A stretch of 14,913 nucleotides of DNA from Acidobacteriota bacterium (GCA_003222455.1 QHWF01000133.1:1-14913), one strand, 5' to 3'; counted from the first letter of the stretch, positions 6,051 through 14,140 are shown. Notes: generated from the sequence alone by a model not told the origin. A program made the numbers and translations.

Positions 6051-6566
6051 TCAGTACTGCAACACCGCGTGCACGTTCTCTCCCGCGAGCTTGTCGCGTC
6101 CATTCAGCGCCAGCAGCTCGATCAGAAACGCCAGTGCATGCACCTCGCCGCCCAGGCGCTTCACGAGCTCGGTCGTCGCACGGGCGGTGCCGCCGGTGGC
6201 GAGCAGATCGTCGACGATCAGCACGCGCTGTCCCGCGCGAATCGCATCGTTATGCATCTCGAGCGAATCGGTGCCGTACTCGAGGTCGTAGCTCGCGCGA
6301 ATGCACGGTGACGGCAGCTTGCCCGCCTTGCGCACCGGCGCGAAGCCGGCGCCGATCCGATCGGCAACCGCCGCACCGAAGATGAACCCGCGGCTCTCGA
6401 TGCCGACGACGATCTCGATGCGCTGATCGGTGAACGGCAGCGCCAGGCTGTCGATGGCCGCCCGGAATCCTTCCGGATCCTGCAGCAGCGTCGTGATGTC
6501 GTAGAACAGGATTCCCGCCTTCGGAAAGTCGGGAACGTGTCGAATCTTCTCTTTGAGGTGATCCAT
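6051..6566 (-). CDS. apt: Adenine phosphoribosyltransferase
   Basis: 171 residues, standard family length. The enzyme makes AMP from adenine and PRPP in the cytoplasm (purine salvage). The N-terminal PDFPKAGILFYDITTLL segment (12-28) and VVGIESRGFIFGAA (53-66) are typical of Apt. The PRPP-binding motif VLIVDDLLATGGTA is at 115-128, and the flexible-loop sequence SYDLEYGTDSLEMH is at 92-105. The ATG at 6566 follows the acylphosphatase stop by three bases, with CAGGT as a weak ribosome site inside that gene's end, so the two are almost certainly one operon. All key residues are present. Confidence 0.96.
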   Translation of the reverse strand: MDHLKEKIRHVPDFPKAGILFYDITTLLQDPEGFRAAIDSLALPFTDQRIEIVVGIESRGFIFGAAVADRIGAGFAPVRKAGKLPSPCIRASYDLEYGTDSLEMHNDAIRAGQRVLIVDDLLATGGTARATTELVKRLGGEVHALAFLIELLALNGRDKLAGENVHAVLQY

Positions 6567-6569
6567 TGA

Positions 6570-6842
6570 CTACCTGACGCTGAACCCTGCCCCTCGGGAT
6601 CCGGGCACATCGTCGAACACATCGACGCGATCGACACGAGCCCCGGGCGGTCCGTGCCGAATCGCGCGCTCGAATCGGTCCATCGACTCGGCCTCGCCCT
6701 CGGCCGCAACCTCGACCCGTCCGTCCGGCAGATTGCCGACCCAGCCCTCTATCCCTTCACGACTCGCGGACGCCTCCGCGAAGTACCGGAACCCGACACC
6801 CTGCACCCGGCCGCTGATGAGATATCGTCGCGCGATCCGCAT
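6570..6842 (-). CDS. acyP: Acylphosphatase
   Basis: 90 residues, the normal size. It hydrolyses carboxyl-phosphate bonds in small acyl phosphates. The signature GRVQGVGFR is at 11-19 with catalytic Arg19, and GWVGNLPDGRVEV supplies catalytic Asn37. It is first in a two-gene unit with apt. The ATG at 6842 is 5-6 bases from the inner foot of the palindromic repeat at 6848-7009, so the upstream region on the transcript is made of repeat sequence (ATCCGC words) and no Shine-Dalgarno is visible. Translation may therefore depend on the repeat structure, or start leaderless; this is inference. Confidence 0.93.
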   Translation of the reverse strand: MRIARRYLISGRVQGVGFRYFAEASASREGIEGWVGNLPDGRVEVAAEGEAESMDRFERAIRHGPPGARVDRVDVFDDVPGSRGAGFSVR

Positions 6843-6847
6843 ATCAC

Positions 6848-7009
6848 ATTGCGGATTGCGGATGGCGGAATGCGGATTGCGGACTGAGGAATGTGCAGGC
6901 TCCGATGACCGGTCGGCTCAGTCTCATTTCGCAGTCCGCGAGCAACAGCCCGCAATCTTCATCAGCAAATCCGCAATCCGCATTCCGCCATCCGCAATCC
7001 ACAATCCGC
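6848..7009. repeat. Palindromic tandem repeat, 7-bp unit, in a divergent promoter region
   Basis: The left arm (6851-6885) is five 7-bp units: GCGGATT, GCGGATG, GCGGAAT, GCGGATT, GCGGACT. The right arm (6968-7009) is six units in the opposite sense: AATCCGC, AATCCGC, ATTCCGC, CATCCGC, AATCCAC, AATCCGC. Over about 36 bp the arms match as reverse complements, including the unit-specific variants, with only one or two mismatches. The approximately 80-bp middle also has smaller complementary stretches (GACTGAG with CTCAGTC). The element fills most of the space between acyP and the permease gene. Confidence 0.9.
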
Positions 7010-7047
7010 ATTGGAAAGGGCCGGTATGATAGCATGCGCGATTCGAG

Positions 7048-8901
7048 ATGGTCCTCCCACGCGTGCCGGAAGAATCCTCGTTCCCAACCCTCAAGCGCCT
7101 TCTCGTCGGCAAACCGATCCCGTCTCATCTGGCGCACCATGAGCGGCTCTCCCGGGTCACCGGCCTCGCCGTGCTGTCGTCGGATGCGCTGTCGTCAGTG
7201 GCGTATGCCACCGACTTCATCATCGCCACGTTGATCGCCGCCGGCACCGCGGCGTTAGGGTACGCCCTCCCGATCGCGTTCGTCATCGCGGCGCTGCTCG
7301 CCATCGTCGCGTTCTCGTACCGGCAGACGATTCACGCCTATCCGACCGGCGGCGGCGCGTATCGCGTCGCCAAGGAGAACATCGCCGAAAACGCCGGGCT
7401 CACCGCCGCCGCCTCGCTGCTGGTGGATTACACGCTGACCGTGTCCGTGAGTATCTCGGCCGGCGTCCTGGCCATCACGTCGGCTTTTCCATCGCTCGAC
7501 GAGTCCCGCGTGCCGTTGTGCCTGATGTTTCTCGCGCTGCTGACGGTCGGCAATCTGCGAGGCATTAAGGAGTCGGGTCGCATCTTCGCCATCCCGACCT
7601 ACTTCTTCGTCGTGTGCATCTTCATCATGATTACCGTGGGACTATACCGGTACGCCTACGGCACTGTCTCGCCGCTCGTGGTGCCGCGGCCCGCGAACGC
7701 GTCCACCCGGGCGATATCGATGCTCCTGCTGCTCACGGCGTTTGCCAATGGTTGCACGGCAATGACGGGTGTCGAAGCGGTGTCGGACGGCGTTCCAGCC
7801 TTCCGCCCGCCGGAATCGAAGAACGCGGCGGCCACGCTCATCACCATGGCTGTCCTCGCCATCACGATGTTCCTGGGCATCACGTTTCTCGCGCACGCCT
7901 ATCAGGTGATGCCGAGCGAGAAGGAATCCGGCGTCTCGCAGCTTGGACGCGCCATTTTCGGGAGCGGCACCGTCATCTATTACCTCGTCCAGGCCGCGAC
8001 CACCCTCATCCTCGTCCTCGCGGCGAACACCGCCTACGCGGATTTTCCGCGGCTCGCGTCGATTGTCTCGCGCGATCGATTTCTCCCGCGGCAGTTCATG
8101 AACCAGGGCGACCGGCTTGCATTTTCGAACGGCATTCTCGTGCTGTCGGCGTTCGCAGCGGTGCTGATCGTCACCTTTCGCGGCGACACGCACGCCCTGC
8201 TGCCGTTGTACATGATTGGCGTGTTCGTCTCGTTCACGCTGTCGCAAGCCGGCATGGTCATCCACTGGAAGAGGACGCAAACGCCGGGGTGGAAGACCAG
8301 CGCGCTCATCAACGGGTTTGGCGCGATCGTCACCGGCATCGTGCTCGTCATCGTCGCCATCACGAAAACGCTCGAAGGCGCGTGGATCGTCCTCGTGCTC
8401 ATCCCGATTATCATCGCCGTGTTCAAGGCCACACGCGGCCACTACGACCACGTGTCGTCGCAGCTCACGCTCCGCAACTACACGCCACAGGCGCGCGTGC
8501 ACAACACGGTGCTCATTCCGATTGGAGGCATGCAGCGCGCGGTCGTCGAGGCGCTCCGGTACGCCGAAACGCTCTCCGACGACGTGCGGGCCGTTTATGT
8601 TGACGTTGATCCCACCGCCACCGACCACATCAAGCGTCAATGGCAGGTCTGGGGCGGACGGGTGAAGCTGATCGTGCTGGATTCACCCTACCGCTCCGTG
8701 ATGGAGCCGTTGCTCGAATACATCGAGCAGGTTGAAAAGGATCGCGAGGACGACTACGTCACCGTCATCCTGCCGGAGTTCGTGCCGGCGCGCTGGTGGC
8801 AGCATCTGTTGCACAACCAGCGTGCGCTGCTCATCAAGGGTGCGCTGCTCTTCCGCCCGAACACCGTCGTGACGAGCGTGCCGTTTCATCTCGCGAAGTA
8901 G
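7048..8901 (+). CDS. kimA: KimA-like APC-superfamily permease (probable K+ importer)
   Basis: 617 residues with about 12 membrane segments (about 40-460) and a cytoplasmic C-terminal domain (about 480-617). The sequence is close to Bacillus KimA/YdaO, a proton-coupled high-affinity potassium importer of about 607 residues. Shared stretches include LSSDALSSVAYATD (43-56), YPTGGGAYRVAKEN (98-111), LLVDYTLTVSVSISAG (124-139) and MTGVEAVSDGVPAF. From memory of KimA, ion-site residues D36, Y43, D117, Y118, T121, S125 and T230 correspond here to D46, Y53, D127, Y128, T131, S135 and T240, a constant shift of ten. KimA is inhibited by cyclic di-AMP; whether this organism makes it is unknown. The ATG at 7048 has only a weak ribosome site, and a TATGAT -10-like box lies at 7025-7030, just outside the repeat. 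Another APC substrate is possible. Confidence 0.88.
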   Translation: MVLPRVPEESSFPTLKRLLVGKPIPSHLAHHERLSRVTGLAVLSSDALSSVAYATDFIIATLIAAGTAALGYALPIAFVIAALLAIVAFSYRQTIHAYPTGGGAYRVAKENIAENAGLTAAASLLVDYTLTVSVSISAGVLAITSAFPSLDESRVPLCLMFLALLTVGNLRGIKESGRIFAIPTYFFVVCIFIMITVGLYRYAYGTVSPLVVPRPANASTRAISMLLLLTAFANGCTAMTGVEAVSDGVPAFRPPESKNAAATLITMAVLAITMFLGITFLAHAYQVMPSEKESGVSQLGRAIFGSGTVIYYLVQAATTLILVLAANTAYADFPRLASIVSRDRFLPRQFMNQGDRLAFSNGILVLSAFAAVLIVTFRGDTHALLPLYMIGVFVSFTLSQAGMVIHWKRTQTPGWKTSALINGFGAIVTGIVLVIVAITKTLEGAWIVLVLIPIIIAVFKATRGHYDHVSSQLTLRNYTPQARVHNTVLIPIGGMQRAVVEALRYAETLSDDVRAVYVDVDPTATDHIKRQWQVWGGRVKLIVLDSPYRSVMEPLLEYIEQVEKDREDDYVTVILPEFVPARWWQHLLHNQRALLIKGALLFRPNTVVTSVPFHLAK

Positions 8902-9000
8902 GGCGGGTGCGGCAGGTACGGCGGGTAGGGCGGGTGGGGAAGGCAGGTGGGGCTGCCCCTGCCCTACCCGCCCTACCCGCCCTACCCGCCCTACCTGCCC
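8902..9000. repeat. Palindromic tandem repeat, 9-bp unit, G-quadruplex-capable terminator region
   Basis: The left arm (8902-8937) has four 9-bp units of the type GGCGGGTAG. The right arm (8961-8996) has GCCCTACCC three times plus GCCCTACCT, then GCCC. The arms are reverse complements. Runs of GGG lie on the plus strand in the left arm and on the minus strand in the right arm. It occupies the whole 99-bp gap between the convergent permease and BNR-repeat genes, starting one base after one stop codon and ending at the other. Confidence 0.9.
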
Positions 9001-12000
9001 TTATTGCGGCGTTTCCGAAGGTTTCGCGGCCTCGGCTTTAATCGGATCGACCTTCTCGCGCTGCAGCAACTGATTCACCGGGGGCATGCTTGTCTTCACG
9101 CTCGTGTCCATCTTCGTGAGCTGCTCGTCGAGGCGGTTCGACAAGGTCCGGAAGACGGTGTAGGTCTGTTCGGTTGGCCGGATGTCCGCGCTTTCGATGA
9201 TCCCCTGCAGCGCCGCGATCTTGTTGTTCAACTTGATGGGGAAATTGAGCGGATCCTGGCTGCTCTGCAGCCTCACCTGATAGATCTCGCCTTCGACCGC
9301 GCTCAACGCCTGCTCGAACTCGCCGAGCGCTTTCTTCGCCGCCGCTGCCTTGTCTCCCAGCTTGCCTCGCCGATCGGCGATCTGCGCCTTGATGCCACGA
9401 ATGAGGAGCACGGCCTCGTTGGCCTGGCTGGCCTTGTCGCGGACTTTCATCGCGAGGTCGAACTCCTCGCGCAGATCCTGATCGGAGACGTCCTTCAGGA
9501 CGTGCGGCTCGCGTTTGATCGCGAACGACTGGGTGGCGGTCTGTCCGTCAGCCGTGGCGCGCACCTGGTACGTGCCGGGCGGCGCCAGGGGACCACGCGT
9601 GGAGGCCGCCCACATGATCAGCCCCGGGAATTCGGTCGCACCCGGATACCGCATGTCCCAGTTCAGACGCTGGAGTCCGGCCGTGACCGGCGGACGCGGA
9701 TCCGGCGGACGCCGGAACCCTTCTTCGTCGCCGGCAGGCGGCTGCGGGCGCTGCGCGTCGGCGAGCTGCGGCGTGCCGGTGAACGTGCGAATGACGCTTC
9801 CCTGCGCGTCGAGAAATTCCAGCGTCACTTTCTGCGCCGGCTGCTTCAGGTAGTAGTCGATCGCCACGGCTCGATCGAGGCCGCGCAGCGCGTCTTCCGG
9901 TTTGTACAGATGGAAATTGTTCGTCGTCTGGAGGCCGCCCTGTCTGAGCGGGGCGATGTTGTCCATGACGTAGAAGCCGCGGCCGTGCGTCGCGATGACC
10001 AGGTCGCGCTGTTCCACGGCAATGTCGTGCACCGGCGTGTCCGGCAGATTCTGCCGCAGCGACTGCCAGCTCGCGCCATCGTCGAATGAGATATAGATGC
10101 CGTGCTCGGTCCCGAGATACAGCAGCTTCGCCACCTTGACGTCCTCGCGAATGGCGCGCGCAAAATCGTTCGGCGCAATGCCGGCGACGATCTTCGTCCA
10201 CGTCTGCCCGTAATCGTCGGTACGATACACATACGGCTGGAAGTCGTCCTGTTGATACCGGTTGGCCGCGACGTAGGCGGTGCCGGCACGGAACGGCGAC
10301 GCTTCGACCAGGCTGATGCGCGCGTATTCGCCGAGATCCTTCGGCGTGACGTTCTTCCACGTGTTCCCGCCGTCGCGCGTCACCTGCACGTAGCCATCGT
10401 CCGATCCGGTCCAGATCACCGCGGCATCCTTCGGCGACGGCGCAATCGAGAAAATCGTCGCGTACGTTTCCACGCCGGTATTGTCCTTGGTGATCGGGCC
10501 GCCCGACGCGCCCAGCGTGCGAGCATCGCGGCGCGTGAGATCCGGGCTGATCTTCGTCCAGCTCTGGCCCTCGGTCGTCGACTTCCACAGATGCTGCGAC
10601 CCGACGTAGAGGACGCCGGGATCGGTCGGCGCGAGCACGATCGGAAACGTCCACTGCCACTGAAAGCGTTCCACGATGTCAGCCGATGCGTAGCCCATCG
10701 GATTGTCGGGATACGGATTGATCGCGCGCTGCTGACCGCTCCGGCGATCGAGGCGCGTGATCAGACCGCCGTAACTGCCCGCAAAATAGACGTCGGGATT
10801 GCGCGGATCGCTCGCCACGTAGCCGCTTTCACCGCCGCCGGCCGAGTAGAACACCTGATCGACGCCGCCGCCCGATCCGCCCGGACCCGCTTGCGGTGGC
10901 TGACTCGACACGCACGCCGTACTGTTGTCCTGTTGCGCGCCGCACACGTGGTAGGGCACGTGCGTGGTCGTGACCACGTGATAGAACTGCGACGTCGGCA
11001 TCGTTTCCGGCGTCCACGTTTCCCCGCCGTTCACCGACACCGTCGCGCCGCCGTCGTTCGCCTCGATCATCCGCGCCGACTCGTCTGCGGCAATCCACAT
11101 GTCGTGGTTGTCGCCGTGCGGAGGCCGCACCAGCGCCCAGGTCTTGCCGGCGTCGGTCGACTTGTGGAACGCGACATTCAGGACGTACACCGTGTCCTTC
11201 ACTTTCGGATCGGCGTACACCCGCGTGTAGTAGAACGCGCGCTGGCGCAGATCGCGTCGATCGGTGAGCTTCGACCACGTGGCGCCGGCGTCGTCCGAGA
11301 GGAAAAACCCGCCGTCCTCGGCTTCGATCTGGGCGTAGACGCGAGCGGAGTCGGCGCCGGAGACCGACAGACCAATCTTGCCCAGCATCCCTCTCGGCAG
11401 TCCGGCGTTACGCGAGATCTCGGCCCAGTGGTCGCCGCCGTCGGTCGACTTGAAGATACCGCTGCCCGGCCCGCCACTCGACATCTCCCAGGAATTCCGG
11501 TACGCCTCCCAGAGCGCCGCGTAGATGACCTGCGGATTGTTCGGATCGAGCACGATGTCGATCGCGCCGGTCTTGTTGTCGCGGAAGAGAATTTTCTCCC
11601 ACGTCGTTCCGCCGTCCTTCGAACGGAAGACGCCGCGGTCGGGGGTCGGCGCCGCGTGATGTCCGAAGGCCGCGACGTACACCACGTCCGGATTCTCCGG
11701 ATGCACACGGATCTTCGAGATCACCTGCGTCCCGGCCAATCCGATGTGCGTCCACGTCTTGCCGCCGTCGATCGACTTGTAGGCGCCGTCGCCCTGGATG
11801 ATGTTTCCACGGATCTCCGATTCACCGGTGCCGATATAGACGATGTCGGCGTTCGACGGAGCGATTGCGACCGCACCGACCGACGAACTGTGAATGTGAC
11901 CATCGGTAACCGGGCGCCAGGTCACCCCGCCGTCGGTGGTCTTCCAGAGACCGCCGCCGGTGGCGCCCATGTAGTACTCGTGCGGACGGGCCACGCTGCC

Positions 12001-12195
12001 GGCGACCGCAATGGATCGCCCGCCACGGTTCGGCCCGAGGCTGCGCCACCGGAGCGCACCGAACGGCCCGGCGCTCGCTGCGGGAGCCTGTCCGCCGCCC
12101 CGCTGCGCCGTGACCGTGCCCGGATCCAGCGCGACCACGATGACTGTTCCAAGGATGAAGGCGAGCAGCACCGATTTTGAAATGCGGGGTGACAT
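9001..12195 (-). CDS. Secreted sortilin/BNR (Asp-box) repeat protein
   Basis: 1,064 residues from the ATG at 12195. That start gives a clean Sec signal peptide: MSPRISK, then a hydrophobic stretch, then GTVTA followed by Q at about 30/31. A longer frame from 12366 adds 57 unlikely residues through a repeat. The mature part is a series of Asp-boxes (SxDxGxTW): about 86-93, 141-148, 192-199, 250-257, 300-307 and 346-353, with more in the second half (TRDGGNTW, TDDYGQTW, SFDDGASW), pointing to VPS10/sialidase-type beta-propellers. A beta domain with WDMRYPGATEFPG follows, then a helical C-terminal region with many charged residues. Such proteins are abundant in Acidobacteriota and often called glycosyl hydrolases, but I see no catalytic residues that prove enzymatic activity. 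A role in binding or degrading polymers outside the cell is inference. Confidence 0.88.
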   Translation of the reverse strand: MSPRISKSVLLAFILGTVIVVALDPGTVTAQRGGGQAPAASAGPFGALRWRSLGPNRGGRSIAVAGSVARPHEYYMGATGGGLWKTTDGGVTWRPVTDGHIHSSSVGAVAIAPSNADIVYIGTGESEIRGNIIQGDGAYKSIDGGKTWTHIGLAGTQVISKIRVHPENPDVVYVAAFGHHAAPTPDRGVFRSKDGGTTWEKILFRDNKTGAIDIVLDPNNPQVIYAALWEAYRNSWEMSSGGPGSGIFKSTDGGDHWAEISRNAGLPRGMLGKIGLSVSGADSARVYAQIEAEDGGFFLSDDAGATWSKLTDRRDLRQRAFYYTRVYADPKVKDTVYVLNVAFHKSTDAGKTWALVRPPHGDNHDMWIAADESARMIEANDGGATVSVNGGETWTPETMPTSQFYHVVTTTHVPYHVCGAQQDNSTACVSSQPPQAGPGGSGGGVDQVFYSAGGGESGYVASDPRNPDVYFAGSYGGLITRLDRRSGQQRAINPYPDNPMGYASADIVERFQWQWTFPIVLAPTDPGVLYVGSQHLWKSTTEGQSWTKISPDLTRRDARTLGASGGPITKDNTGVETYATIFSIAPSPKDAAVIWTGSDDGYVQVTRDGGNTWKNVTPKDLGEYARISLVEASPFRAGTAYVAANRYQQDDFQPYVYRTDDYGQTWTKIVAGIAPNDFARAIREDVKVAKLLYLGTEHGIYISFDDGASWQSLRQNLPDTPVHDIAVEQRDLVIATHGRGFYVMDNIAPLRQGGLQTTNNFHLYKPEDALRGLDRAVAIDYYLKQPAQKVTLEFLDAQGSVIRTFTGTPQLADAQRPQPPAGDEEGFRRPPDPRPPVTAGLQRLNWDMRYPGATEFPGLIMWAASTRGPLAPPGTYQVRATADGQTATQSFAIKREPHVLKDVSDQDLREEFDLAMKVRDKASQANEAVLLIRGIKAQIADRRGKLGDKAAAAKKALGEFEQALSAVEGEIYQVRLQSSQDPLNFPIKLNNKIAALQGIIESADIRPTEQTYTVFRTLSNRLDEQLTKMDTSVKTSMPPVNQLLQREKVDPIKAEAAKPSETPQ

Positions 12196-12197
12196 AG

Positions 12198-12213
12198 GGA
12201 GGATTCTACCTCC
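12198..12213 (-). promoter_or_regulatory. Ribosome site inside a small hairpin
   Basis: On the minus strand GGAGG (12213-12209), TAGAAT and CCTCC (12202-12198) form a perfect 5-bp stem with a 6-nt loop. The GGAGGT is the likely Shine-Dalgarno of the BNR-repeat gene, about 12 bases before its ATG at 12195, so the site could be masked in the transcript. Confidence 0.4.
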
Positions 12214-12312
12214 GTCCGCCGTGCCCTCCGGGAGCAGCGAGCAGGATCGTCTGACCAGGAGCGCGTCCGACTTACTGACGCCAACACAGGCACGACATTC
12301 AACGCCGAAAAC

Positions 12313-12412
12313 CGCAGAACTCGCAGAACCACGTGAGGAAGACATCCGCCTAAAGGCGGACGCCACGTTTCTCCGCGGGTTCCGGGTTCCCCCGGGTTCC
12401 GCGAGTTCCGCG
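12313..12412. repeat. Palindromic repeat with nested perfect hairpin
   Basis: The outer left arm CGCAGAACTCGCAGAACC (12313-12330) is two 9-bp units. The right arm ends GGTTCCGCGAGTTCCGCG (12395-12412) and matches with two differences, and further GGGTTCC words precede it. Nested inside is a perfect hairpin TCCGCCTAAAGGCGGA (12345-12360). It lies between two same-strand genes: downstream of the glycosyltransferase and upstream of the BNR-repeat gene. Confidence 0.8.
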
Positions 12413-12425
12413 TTGATCGCCGTGG

Positions 12426-14090
12426 CTAGGGCGGCATCGTCGAAACGACCACAAATTGTTCGGGATTAATGCGACGCCGCCAGAGGACTCGACCCGACGT
12501 GGCCCACAGACCGTCGCGCTCGTACAGCACAGTCAGGGGGAGGCCGTGTGCCACGAACTCCTGGAACGCGGCGCGCCGCATCACGCACTGGAACGGCCGG
12601 GGACTCCGAAATAACTCCTCCGCCTCGCGCGGGTCGTCGATGAGCGCCGCGTGACGCCCGACGTAGAAGCGAAATGCTGGATTCCACCGGTTCAGGCGAT
12701 AGGTCGCAATCCGTGTGTCGTCGCGCGCATGGACCGCCACCCACCGCGCGACGTCCGGCACCACCTTGCGTTCTTCAAGTGCAGGGACCACGAACACGAT
12801 GATGCCGGCATACGCGACGAGCAGGGCGACCAGCGCGATCCACGGATACCGTGGGGGGCGGCGGCCGGCGCGGCCCCGCACGTTGACAACGGCGGTCAAC
12901 ACGGCTCCGGCAACGGTGATGGCGATCGGCACGGCGACCGCGGTGCGCGGCAACTCGAGGCGGGCCACGAGAAAATAACCGCAGCCAAGGCCGATCACGA
13001 CCAGCAGCGGGCCCACCAGGTGCAGGCCAGCGCGAGCGCCGGCGTGATGGCGCGCCAGCGGATCGGCTCGAACATCGGACCATGCACGCGCACACAGCAG
13101 GCACAGCGCCGGCGCCGCCGGGAACACGTAGTGATCGAGCTTGAACGTGGATAACGTGAAGAACCCGACAATCGCGGCCGTCCACGACCAGAGCAGAATC
13201 TCCAGCGTGTCGACCGCCTCCCGCCGTATTGCCGCGCGGACGTCGTCGATCAGCCGGCCGACGACGAGCCCCGTCCACGGCAGCAGTCCCGCGGCCAGGA
13301 TCTGGAAATAGAACCAGGGCCGCGGCTGATTCCCGAAGCGGCTTCCGGCGAACAGGCGCAGGTTCTCCTCGAAAACATAGACGTTCACGAAGGCATCGCC
13401 AAAGCGCATCAGCATGTACACGAACCACGGCAGCGCCAGAGCGATTGCGAGCAGCAGACCGAATCCCCAATGGAGCGCGAGCAAGCGGCGACGGGCATCG
13501 GCGGACAGAATCGACGCGATCACCAACGTCAGGCCGCAGACGATGAACGCGACCGGTCCTTTGACGAGGACGCCTGTCCCAATCGCGACATACCCCGCCC
13601 ACTGAAGCGAGGGCCGGTCGCACAGCGCCGCGACGGCCAGCAGAGCAGCGCCGCCAAACATAGCGGCTGTGAACAGCGTGTCGAGAATCGCATACCGCGA
13701 GAGCCCGAAAATGCCGGGGCTGGCGGCAAGAAGCAGACCAGCGGTGATGCCGACGTCACGTGAAACGGTCCGGGCGCCGAACCACGCCGTGAGGCCAATC
13801 AAGGCGAGCGAGGCGAGCGCCGGGACGCTGCGCGCGGCCAGCTCCGTGGGGCCCAGCACCAGCATCGCCACGCCCTGCAGTTGGTGAAAGAGGACCGGTT
13901 TGTCGTAAAACGGCTGTTCATTGAAGTATGGCGCCCACCAGTCACCGGTCGCCATCATTTCCCGGGCCGTCTGAGCATAATGGGCTTCGTCAGGATCCCA
14001 GAACGTCGGAACGCCCAGGCGCCAGAACAGGACAACAAAGATCAAAGCGGATGCCAGCACGGCCAGCGCGCCCTGCTCGGCAAACCGCAT
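12426..14090 (-). CDS. ArnT/PMT-like integral membrane glycosyltransferase (GT39/GT83 type)
   Basis: About 554 residues from the ATG at 14090, with many membrane segments through about residue 450 and a soluble C-terminal domain. After the first membrane helix comes WDPDEAHYAQTAREMMATGD (about 31-50), carrying the Asp/Glu pair at the active site of ArnT-type enzymes, followed by FNEQPFYDKPVLFHQLQG and LAARSVPALASL, which are typical of the PMT_2 domain. These enzymes move a sugar from a polyprenyl-phosphate carrier onto lipid A, protein or another acceptor on the outer face of the inner membrane; the acceptor here is unknown. A longer frame starts at GTG 14171, but a promoter-like TATAAG (14138-14133) lies inside that extension, so the internal ATG is preferred. 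Confidence 0.85.
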   Translation of the reverse strand: MRFAEQGALAVLASALIFVVLFWRLGVPTFWDPDEAHYAQTAREMMATGDWWAPYFNEQPFYDKPVLFHQLQGVAMLVLGPTELAARSVPALASLALIGLTAWFGARTVSRDVGITAGLLLAASPGIFGLSRYAILDTLFTAAMFGGAALLAVAALCDRPSLQWAGYVAIGTGVLVKGPVAFIVCGLTLVIASILSADARRRLLALHWGFGLLLAIALALPWFVYMLMRFGDAFVNVYVFEENLRLFAGSRFGNQPRPWFYFQILAAGLLPWTGLVVGRLIDDVRAAIRREAVDTLEILLWSWTAAIVGFFTLSTFKLDHYVFPAAPALCLLCARAWSDVRADPLARHHAGARAGLHLVGPLLVVIGLGCGYFLVARLELPRTAVAVPIAITVAGAVLTAVVNVRGRAGRRPPRYPWIALVALLVAYAGIIVFVVPALEERKVVPDVARWVAVHARDDTRIATYRLNRWNPAFRFYVGRHAALIDDPREAEELFRSPRPFQCVMRRAAFQEFVAHGLPLTVLYERDGLWATSGRVLWRRRINPEQFVVVSTMPP

Positions 14091-14112
14091 GAGGCCGCTT
14101 TCGCCAACCGGC

Positions 14113-14140
14113 TTTACAGAGCCGTGGGTACCCTTATAAT
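14113..14140 (+). promoter_or_regulatory. Sigma70-type promoter for the receiver-domain gene
   Basis: TTTACA (14113-14118), a 16-bp spacer, and a perfect TATAAT (14135-14140) match the housekeeping consensus closely. Transcription would start near 14147, leaving a leader of about 60 nt before the ATG at 14206. Confidence 0.65.

Noticed and set aside
8902..9000. Tandem units considered as a CRISPR array
   Set aside because: Units are 7-9 bp with no spacers and are mirrored in two arms; no cas genes are present.
8947..10089. 380-residue plus-strand open frame starting in the 9-bp repeat
   Set aside because: It begins in repeat sequence and runs antisense to the C-terminal part of the BNR-repeat gene; no family features.
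10102..12180. 692-residue open frame on the plus strand, antisense to the BNR-repeat gene
   Set aside because: It is a high-GC shadow: Arg/His/Val-rich, with no recognisable motif, opposite a strand with clear signal peptide and Asp-boxes.
12196..12366. 57-residue N-terminal extension of the BNR-repeat gene
   Set aside because: The extension crosses the palindromic repeat and would bury a good signal peptide that begins at the internal ATG.
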